Positions 25,294 to 31,648 of a stretch of 64,000 bases of DNA are shown one piece after another. The notes beneath the pieces are model-generated. The model saw only the letters and a list, made by a program, of their open reading frames with translations, was not told the origin of the DNA and ran no database searches. Source of the DNA: Agathobaculum sp. Marseille-P7918. GTDB lineage: Bacteria > Bacillota > Clostridia > Oscillospirales > Butyricicoccaceae. How positions within the stretch are numbered: position 1 is the first letter of the stretch; every line of letters starts with the position of its first letter. A program made the translations under genes and the position numbers. The DNA is taken from positions 434,001 through 498,000 of the forward strand of contig NZ_UYYD01000002.1 in NCBI RefSeq assembly GCF_900625105.1, given 5' to 3'.

Positions 25294-26616
25294 TTATTGA
25301 ATGGAATGAAAGAGTTGTGTAAAATTAATTTGCTTCACATGAGGTATTCCATCATAATCTTCATTCATATACTTATTTCTAATATTGTTTTGCAGATATG
25401 TTCTTTCCGTATAATCGCTAATACATTTAATTTGCTTATATGCATTATTATCTTCACTGATTATGTAAATAGCTTCTCTAATCGAATCGATCTCCATCAA
25501 TAAAGTATTATGTGATGTAACAATAAGTTGGCCAGAAATATGAGGAGCAACCTCTTCAATAAGTTTTTTCATCAAGACATCATGAATACCCATATCAATT
25601 TCATCTATTACAACGATATGTCCATTCATTGCTTCAAAAAGAAAAGATATAATATCCAATATGCGATGGTTTCCTGTAGATTCCAACGAAAATGGTATAT
25701 TACGCTCTTTTCCACAAATCAGTTTTGTGACATATAATTGATAAGCCACATGTTTTTCATCTTTGTTGGAAAAATCGAAGTATACTTTTTTATTATCCGA
25801 GTTGATCGCATTAAATAATAGAGAAAGCATTTTCGAAACTTTTTCCAACTTCGGAACTGCATTTACTGATACTTCTCCACTTTCCAAATTTCTTGGTAAA
25901 TTTACTGACGATTGCAGATAACCACGTTCTTCATGTCCAGTTTTTAAAAAACATGATAAATATGAGAATTCATTTAGAACTAAAGCAAAATTATTTGAAA
26001 TAGATTCATGAATATATTTTGAGGTTTTATCATGTTCTTCATGAAGTAAAATGGCAAGCAGAGAATGTTTTCCCCAAAATTTTCTGACTAATTCATGCAA
26101 ATCCGCGAGAAATTGATTATCGATAAATGCTTTTTTATTTAATCTTACATTATCTGGTATTATATCAAAATATACACCTTTATTTTTTTCCAGAGTGTAT
26201 TCTAATCTTTCATGAGAGAGTTCTCCATTTTCAGGGTTAAATGCGACTTCATATAGTCCTTTTCGACCAGAAATTGAAAACTCATATCTAAGCTCCATGT
26301 CTCCAAGTGCACCAATCATATAATTATCAGTAATAAGATTTTTCATTTCACGCAATTGACGACGTAGGAATACTAAAAAGTCATCTCCCATGGAGTTAAA
26401 TTGTTTATCCTCAAGCATTTTTGCCCACATATCTCGCACATCCATAGTGCGTAATAGATCAATGAAAAAAGCAATACTTTCGGCAAGATTCGACTTCCCC
26501 ATACCGTTTTCCCCAAAGATAATAGCTAAATGCTTCGGGGTGTTTTTGCGAGTAGTTAAATCAAATTCAATATCTTCAAATGATTTAAAATTATGCAGTT
26601 TAATTCGAGTAAACAT
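25294..26616 (-). CDS. AAA15-family (RloA/COG1106-like) ATPase
   Basis: 440 residues starting MFTRIKLHNFKSFEDIEFDL, the N-terminus of RecF/SMC-like ATPases. Walker A is FGENGMGKSN and the Walker B/D-loop reads VVIDEIDMGIHDVLMKKL, followed by the switch histidine in VTSHNTLL. The region between is a helical insertion. No TOPRIM, HNH or other nuclease domain is present. Stand-alone and paired proteins of this family occur in phage-defence systems (RloA, PARIS AriA, Abi proteins), so a defence cargo is plausible but unproven. A minus-strand promoter (TTGACT 26663-26668, TATTAT 26640-26645) and GGGAGGAG precede it. Confidence 0.85.
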   Translation of the reverse strand: MFTRIKLHNFKSFEDIEFDLTTRKNTPKHLAIIFGENGMGKSNLAESIAFFIDLLRTMDVRDMWAKMLEDKQFNSMGDDFLVFLRRQLREMKNLITDNYMIGALGDMELRYEFSISGRKGLYEVAFNPENGELSHERLEYTLEKNKGVYFDIIPDNVRLNKKAFIDNQFLADLHELVRKFWGKHSLLAILLHEEHDKTSKYIHESISNNFALVLNEFSYLSCFLKTGHEERGYLQSSVNLPRNLESGEVSVNAVPKLEKVSKMLSLLFNAINSDNKKVYFDFSNKDEKHVAYQLYVTKLICGKERNIPFSLESTGNHRILDIISFLFEAMNGHIVVIDEIDMGIHDVLMKKLIEEVAPHISGQLIVTSHNTLLMEIDSIREAIYIISEDNNAYKQIKCISDYTERTYLQNNIRNKYMNEDYDGIPHVKQINFTQLFHSIQ

Positions 26617-26639
26617 ATATACTCCTCCCTGATGATATT

Positions 26640-26668
26640 ATAATAGCAAAATAGCATCTATAAGTCAA
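26640..26668 (-). promoter_or_regulatory. Promoter of the AAA ATPase gene
   Basis: TTGACT and TATTAT on the minus strand, 17-nt spacer, 24 nt upstream of the start codon. Confidence 0.65.
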
Positions 26669-26716
26669 ACTTTTATTTGATTCCGAGAGGTTATCTATCA
26701 AAATAACGGAAAACTA

Positions 26717-26745
26717 TTGCGTCGTAGAAGAAAATGTGGTATAGT
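26717..26745 (+). promoter_or_regulatory. Promoter of the leader-peptide/27055 gene transcript
   Basis: TTGCGT (26717-26722) and TATAGT (26740-26745), 17-nt spacer, divergent from the ATPase promoter about 50 bp away. The transcript leader contains competing short stems: CTTGG 26755-26759 can pair with CCAAG 26766-26770, or CTTGGT with ACCAAG 26773-26778. Confidence 0.6.
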
Positions 26746-26821
26746 GTAGATGGCCTTGGTAGATGCCAAGCGACCAAGCGGTACACAAGTACATTTTCAT
26801 GTTTCTGAAAGGAGGGACGAA

Positions 26822-26920
26822 ATGAATCAATGTAGGGCGCCGAATAAGCAAAAGAAAAAGGCTTTTCTGAGCCAAAGACGAAAGTTCAGAAAAACCTTTT
26901 TTCTCATGATATTGGTATAA
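26822..26920 (+). CDS. 32-residue basic leader peptide
   Basis: The ORF starts MNQCRAPNKQKKKAFLSQ and ends in a hydrophobic TFFLMILV; a strong GAAAGGAGGGA lies 6 nt upstream of the ATG. About a third of the residues are Lys/Arg/Gln. The second half of the coding sequence is itself a terminator-like hairpin. The arrangement of promoter, strong ribosome-binding site, short ORF and terminator suggests a regulatory leader peptide or a small toxin; neither is demonstrated. Confidence 0.5.
   Translation: MNQCRAPNKQKKKAFLSQRRKFRKTFFLMILV
26858..26905 (+). terminator. Terminator/attenuator inside the leader ORF
   Basis: AAGGCTTTTCTGA (26858-26870) pairs with TCAGAAAAACCTT (26886-26898) with one mismatch, followed by six T residues. 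Confidence 0.65.
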
Positions 26921-26952
26921 AACATTTGTTGAGTTGAGAACTCAATAATAGT

Positions 26953-27007
26953 AAAGAGATACCACTATCATAACAGTTAGCATATTTATTATAGTTGGTA
27001 TCTCTTT
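26953..27007 (+). repeat. Second leader hairpin before gene 27055
   Basis: AAAGAGATACCA (26953-26964) and TGGTATCTCTTT (26996-27007) form a perfect 12-bp stem. The trailing sequence is A-rich rather than T-rich, so it may be an RNA-stability or protein-binding structure instead of a terminator. Confidence 0.5.
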
Positions 27008-27054
27008 AAAAATCAATTGTAAAAATAAACAAATAAAATAAAGGAGATATCATC

Positions 27055-28017
27055 ATGAATAAATTGAATTTTTCCACTGTAAACGCTCTGAGAATTGCCG
27101 GACATGCCGATATCAGTTTTGTTGACATTTTTATCAACACCGATGTTGCATTATTTTTGGACGCGGAGCGCATCGAATTCTCTTCAGGTCAATGCGCCAA
27201 AGAGTCTTTAGCAGCAATTCGAGATTTTTTTAATGAACTGTGTATTGCTGTTCAATGCAATAATATGTTTCGTGTGCATCAACTTCTGAGTGGTGGCGGC
27301 GAATGCAATGAATTGCATTTAGGATACTCTACCAAGAAATCTCGAGGGCGCGGTTCATCTGAAAACATTCTTTTTCCTATCATCTCACAGATGATTGAGC
27401 AAGGTTATTTCGATCGTGTAGAAAAGCTTTCCGATCTTCCACTTTGGACTAATAATTTTGGAGAAGATCGCTGTTCTGATTTAATCGGACGATTAATTCG
27501 GATGCCGCTTTATAAATATACGATTGAGGAATGTCGCAAATGGGGATGCCTCAAATATAGTACTAAGGTATATTCCGGTACTTATTGGAATGTGACAACA
27601 CATAATTGGGAGAATTTCAAAGTTCCTCAGATCATTGCTGAAAATACTCCAATTCTTCTATGTCCACAAACATTTGTTGGAACTCGTCTTTTAACCTCCG
27701 CAGAAAATTTCTTTCGCAAGTTTGTTCTTACGCAAAGACAAGAAGATCTACTTGCAGAACGTTCGCCTCTTTGTCGCTTTTCCACTGACAAGCATGGGTT
27801 CGAAAAAATTCAGAAACCGACCAAAACGGATATTTGCCAATTTGAAGTTAAGGGACAAAGCCACAAAGCATATGCCTATAATATGCTTGAACAGCATCCT
27901 CATTTATTGTCAGCATATCACAAAGAACATAAGTTTGATTTGATGAAAGGGGAATTTTTGCTCACACCAGATGAATTTGATCAAATAATTTACGGACAAG
28001 TAGACAAAGTGATTTAA
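27055..28017 (+). CDS. Unrecognised 320-residue protein, possible nuclease-like partner of the divergent ATPase
   Basis: ATG follows AAAGGAGATATC. I do not recognise a named domain. A noticeable central motif is FGEDRCSDLIGRLIRMPL followed by YTIEECRKWG; acidic residues in such a context could be a metal site. No membrane segments or signal peptide. The last 100 residues are Lys/His-rich (CQFEVKGQSHKAYAY). It is divergent from the AAA ATPase and sits behind an elaborate leader, so tight control is likely. A toxic effector or nuclease would fit, but this is inference. Confidence 0.75.
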   Translation: MNKLNFSTVNALRIAGHADISFVDIFINTDVALFLDAERIEFSSGQCAKESLAAIRDFFNELCIAVQCNNMFRVHQLLSGGGECNELHLGYSTKKSRGRGSSENILFPIISQMIEQGYFDRVEKLSDLPLWTNNFGEDRCSDLIGRLIRMPLYKYTIEECRKWGCLKYSTKVYSGTYWNVTTHNWENFKVPQIIAENTPILLCPQTFVGTRLLTSAENFFRKFVLTQRQEDLLAERSPLCRFSTDKHGFEKIQKPTKTDICQFEVKGQSHKAYAYNMLEQHPHLLSAYHKEHKFDLMKGEFLLTPDEFDQIIYGQVDKVI

Positions 28018-28021
28018 ATTT

Positions 28022-28058
28022 ACAGCAGCACGAGATTAAATTCTCGTGCTGCTTTTAT
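28022..28058 (+). terminator. Terminator after gene 27055
   Basis: AGCAGCACGAG (28024-28034) and CTCGTGCTGCT (28043-28053) with T run. Confidence 0.9.
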
Positions 28059-28302
28059 TTTGATATCGTGCATCTTTTTCCTAAACGAAATATTCTATAG
28101 CTATATGCTTTTAACACAGCTTCTAACTTCCGAAATTTGTAAATATCCAAAATGTATACAATTTGATACTATCAAAATATATACAGAAAATGGTTTCAAA
28201 ATCTATGCATATTTATTTTTAATAATTCTCATATGCTTTCTTTACTTTTTAAGACTCCTTATGTATAATAGAGATATCAAAAATCAAAAGGAGTTTTTGA
28301 GA

Positions 28303-28941
28303 ATGGCTGTTTACGGTTATCATCGTACAAGTACAACTGAGCAGCACTTGGACAGAGGAATATCCGCAATTCGCGCATATTGTGAATCAAATCACTTAGA
28401 GTTAGCAGACCTGTATACAGACCAACAAACAGGCAAAAACTTTGATCGCCCAGAATATAGATTCATGCGTAATAGACTACTTAAAGGCGATACTCTTATT
28501 ATATCCGAGCTTGATCGCTTGGGACGTAATAAAGAAGATACTTTAAAAGAGCTTCGGTTCTTCCAAGATAAAGGTGTTATCGTCAGAATATTGGAAATCC
28601 CCACTACGCTAACAGATTATTCTGGTTTGCAAAATGATATGGCAAGTATGATCATGCAAACCATCAATAATATGCTCATTGAAATGTATGCTGTTTTTGC
28701 TCAAGCAGAGATGCAAAAGCGCGAGAAGCGCCAACGCGAAGGAATCCAAGCTATGAAAGAGCGCGGCGATTGGGAAAAATATGGACGCCCCCGTGTTATA
28801 GATTTTGATGCTTTTTGCGCTCAATATCAGCGTGTGCTTTCTGGTGAACTTCGTCCTTTTGAATGTATGCGTCAACTCGGTATGACAAAGCCGACTTTCT
28901 ATCGTTATAAAAAACAATATGAGCAACTTGCGAAGGAGTAG
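28303..28941 (+). CDS. Serine recombinase of the resolvase/invertase type
   Basis: 212 residues from ATG 28303 (MAVYGYHRTSTTEQHLDRG), behind AAGGAG; the open frame upstream is hydrophobic non-coding sequence. The catalytic serine lies in YHRTSTTEQ and the second motif is ELDRLGRNK; a helix-turn-helix closes the protein (GMTKPTFYRYKKQYEQ). This is the short resolvase/DNA-invertase class, not a large serine integrase. It may resolve multimers or invert a segment of the element. TATAAT at 28264-28269 may be its promoter, and a hairpin overlaps the stop. Confidence 0.9.
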   Translation: MAVYGYHRTSTTEQHLDRGISAIRAYCESNHLELADLYTDQQTGKNFDRPEYRFMRNRLLKGDTLIISELDRLGRNKEDTLKELRFFQDKGVIVRILEIPTTLTDYSGLQNDMASMIMQTINNMLIEMYAVFAQAEMQKREKRQREGIQAMKERGDWEKYGRPRVIDFDAFCAQYQRVLSGELRPFECMRQLGMTKPTFYRYKKQYEQLAKE

Positions 28942-28962
28942 GATTTTTCCTATTCCTTTTTC
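28933..28962 (+). terminator. Terminator of the resolvase gene
   Basis: AAGGAGTAGGA (28933-28943) pairs with TCCTATTCCTT (28948-28958), overlapping the stop codon, with T run. Confidence 0.75.
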
Positions 28963-29049
28963 TATTTTCGAATTATTATGAATACTTACGAATGAGCTAT
29001 GGCTGCTTCGCAATATTCAAAAGTGTATGTTTTCAAACATTAATAGCAC

Positions 29050-29080
29050 AAAAGGGATAGCACAAGACTATCCCTTTTTG
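29050..29080. terminator. Bidirectional hairpin between resolvase and Zn-ribbon gene
   Basis: AAAGGGATAG (29051-29060) and CTATCCCTTT (29068-29077) with A/T tails. It separates two convergent genes. The remaining bases up to 29222 show nothing else. Confidence 0.7.
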
Positions 29081-29222
29081 AATTTAAGTGTTACTTTTAA
29101 ATGTATAGCTCTTCGTTATCCCTATGAAAGCTCATATACATATATTTTTTTATAGCTTTTTCCGTCATAAAAATCCTATATTTTTTCAAACATAATATTT
29201 CCCCTCTGTTCGCAAATCTTTA

Positions 29223-30488
29223 TTAATTTAAATTCTCCAATGCATCCATCCATATTTTAATATTCTGATTATAATAACTAGTAAGTCTATCCCAATAATT
29301 AAAAGTTAGTTCGCCATTATCGAATTCTAACATTTTTTGTCCATCATCTGAATTCATCACAATATTAGTCGAGTAACTCGCTCCTATCTCATCTTGTTCC
29401 AAGAGCGTCAAAATTTGATTTTTTAATAGTTCGCATTTATCAACAAATGTATCCCATGAATCTGTTGCTGACTCAAAATCAGTCCAGAAAGTAAAACTGG
29501 TTTGAGTTAGATCTTCTGGAATGATGCTTAAATCCAGCCCTAAATCGGAAATAATTATTCTGATAATATTTTCATCAACAGAATAGGAACATGTATTCCC
29601 ATTCTCTATACAGGACTCTTCTATTTGCTCCAAAATACCATTTAATTGTTTTTGTTCTTCCTGCCTACGACTATAGTTTTGGTATGAAATCACAGATAAG
29701 CATACAAGGACAACCAATAAAATAATTCCTCCTGCTCTAATCACCTTTTTTATAATATTTTTTCTTCTTTTGCACTTTTGATAATGTAAAACCTCTTTAT
29801 CAATAGCCGCTTGTCGTTCCTGTTCCTCGCGCTCAGCTTTTTCTTTCTTATATTTTTCTAATCCCGCTCGCAGCTTATCTACATCATAAAGCAAAAACAG
29901 TTTTTTCAAATTCACACCGCAAGCGGGACATGCTTTTTCTGCATCTACAAGAATTTTGCCGCATCCACATATGGTATATCCATCTTTATGGGTTGGCAGA
30001 AATTCATGTCGGTTACTTTGTAAACAGATAGCGGCTAATTCCCGCCTATATTCTTCTGCCAATTCTCCTAATTCTGAAATAGGCATATGATTAAAATAAA
30101 ACAACTCAAAGGGTTTAGATAAATCATTTTCCCAAATAGAATTATCTACAAACACAATTTTAGTAGGTGTGATGGAAATCTTTCTTGTTTCTTTGTCCGG
30201 TAAGACAATAGGCGTTTTATCTCCAAAAGTTTGATATTGCCTTACTTCTATATCCAGATAAGAAAAGCTATCTACATCAGTTAATGTATTATTTGTTACA
30301 TCAAAGCAATTTATATGAACATATAGTGCCTTAATTGCTTTCGGAAGTGTATTTTCAAACTTACACTGAACGAATAAATTATTATTCTGTTTATCCTTGG
30401 TTAAAGCATGTGAAACTAAGAGAATAGGACAATCTACAAGATAAAAGGTGTTTGTACAGTGCTGTAAAATTGTATATCTATCAGCCAT
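29223..30488 (-). CDS. Zinc-ribbon protein with single membrane anchor
   Basis: 421 residues. The N-terminal ~165 residues are beta-rich. A zinc ribbon follows (CGCGKILVDAEKACPACG). Next comes a charged coiled coil (KYKKEKAEREEQERQ), one transmembrane helix (AGGIILLVVLVCLSVISY) near residue 255, and an extracytoplasmic C-terminal domain of about 150 residues. I recognise no enzymatic motif. It is co-oriented with the small membrane protein upstream (25-nt gap), suggesting a membrane-associated pair. Its role in the element is unknown. Confidence 0.8.
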   Translation of the reverse strand: MADRYTILQHCTNTFYLVDCPILLVSHALTKDKQNNNLFVQCKFENTLPKAIKALYVHINCFDVTNNTLTDVDSFSYLDIEVRQYQTFGDKTPIVLPDKETRKISITPTKIVFVDNSIWENDLSKPFELFYFNHMPISELGELAEEYRRELAAICLQSNRHEFLPTHKDGYTICGCGKILVDAEKACPACGVNLKKLFLLYDVDKLRAGLEKYKKEKAEREEQERQAAIDKEVLHYQKCKRRKNIIKKVIRAGGIILLVVLVCLSVISYQNYSRRQEEQKQLNGILEQIEESCIENGNTCSYSVDENIIRIIISDLGLDLSIIPEDLTQTSFTFWTDFESATDSWDTFVDKCELLKNQILTLLEQDEIGASYSTNIVMNSDDGQKMLEFDNGELTFNYWDRLTSYYNQNIKIWMDALENLN

Positions 30489-30513
30489 TCTTTTTTATCT
30501 CCTTATACCAATC

Positions 30514-30798
30514 TCAAATGTTAGGTAAATCATCCGAGTCATTGTCATTGATATTGTTTGAAATAAAATTCATTGCTCCTCGTGTGTTGTCTTTAATATC
30601 TTGCAGAAGCTGAATTACTTCACCGAAGGCATAACTACCAAAACTGAATACAAGGCATAAGCCCAAAAAGGCGAAACTTAACGATTCAATTAAATCCACA
30701 TAAGACTCTTGCATAGAAAAAAATATAACTAGGCCTGCTACTGCATTTATTATTGCATATATTTTTAACACTGTGGCAACAACATTCTTTTTTTGCAT
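30514..30798 (-). CDS. Small two-helix membrane protein
   Basis: 94 residues. Two hydrophobic segments (AIINAVAGLVIFF; FAFLGLCLVFSFGSYAFG) precede an amphipathic cytoplasmic tail (VIQLLQDIKDNTRGAMNF) and an acidic end. A good AGGAGGT lies upstream. Probably in one transcript with the Zn-ribbon protein. Function unknown. Confidence 0.7.
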   Translation of the reverse strand: MQKKNVVATVLKIYAIINAVAGLVIFFSMQESYVDLIESLSFAFLGLCLVFSFGSYAFGEVIQLLQDIKDNTRGAMNFISNNINDNDSDDLPNI

Positions 30799-30955
30799 TT
30801 GTATTACCTCCTCGTATTCTTACATCTTCGACACAAATATAAAAACCATTCTAGTTATTTCAAACTAATATTATCACATCTGTATACTGTTGTAAACGTA
30901 TGTAATATATGAAAACTACAAATAATTATGTAGAATATTACAAAGGTGTGATAAT

Positions 30956-31153
30956 ATGAATTCTGAAGATAAATTCATTGTTCGTGCAAAAAAAAATTAT
31001 GGAGAAACTACAGTTGTATCTTGTAGAATGCCCAATGAAGTACTTAAACAGCTCGATAAAGTATCTTCTCGTACCGGTAGAACAAGAAATGAATTGATAT
31101 TAAAATGCGTGGAATTTGCTTTAGATAAACTACAAATCATCGATGAGCCTTAA
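30956..31153 (+). CDS. Ribbon-helix-helix DNA-binding protein
   Basis: 65 residues. The strand/helix pattern TTVVSCRMPNEVLKQLDKVS followed by GRTRNELILKCVEFALDKL is typical of CopG/Arc-like regulators. AAAGGTG precedes the ATG. It is divergent from the membrane-protein pair and upstream of the replication gene. It may bind the G+C-rich palindrome at 31525-31542, but that is only a guess from position. Confidence 0.8.
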   Translation: MNSEDKFIVRAKKNYGETTVVSCRMPNEVLKQLDKVSSRTGRTRNELILKCVEFALDKLQIIDEP

Positions 31154-31648
31154 AAAGCTTTTTATCGTACAACAATCGTATTCTACCGCAAACATTATGT
31201 TTTTTGCATGAAAAAGAAAAGTTAAATGGTATAACGAAAATTTTTTTACTCCTCTTATTCAATAACCATTTTTTATTGTAAAAGCACAAAAAGCCGTTAG
31301 CTCTATTTTTATAGGGATCTATCGGCTTTTTTATTTTTTAGGCAGTTTTTTGTAATTTTTATCTCATTTTTAGCGTTGTTTACTTTTTCCGCATTTCTTA
31401 AAAATTATAACTTTTTTCATCTTATAATCTCCAATTATTTAGATAATTATGCATTTATTAAAACTTTTTTCACATTTATAAGTTGACAAACAGGATAAAT
31501 TATGATATCGTATTAAACACAAAAAAGTTAGCGCGCGAACTTCTTTTAAAAAATCCCCTTTTTCCCGTCCAATGACCCAAATAATATATATTGGTAAAAA
31601 TACGGTAAACGGGGTATTTATCACATTTTTTTGAAAGAAGTGCAAAAA
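31154..31648 (+). promoter_or_regulatory. Control region of the primase-helicase gene
   Basis: 495 bp without a gene. It holds a terminator-like hairpin (AAAAGCCG 31289-31296 with CGGCTTTT 31323-31330, then T-rich), a promoter (TTGACA 31483-31488, TATCGT 31506-31511, 17-nt spacer) and a near-palindrome AAGTTAGCGCGCGAACTT at 31525-31542 just downstream of the expected start point. The rest is A+T-rich and could include the element's replication origin; no iteron series was seen. Confidence 0.6.

Noticed and set aside
28060-28302. N-terminal extension of the resolvase
   Set aside because: The upstream in-frame stretch is hydrophobic low-complexity translation of promoter DNA; AAGGAG and the canonical resolvase start lie at 28303.
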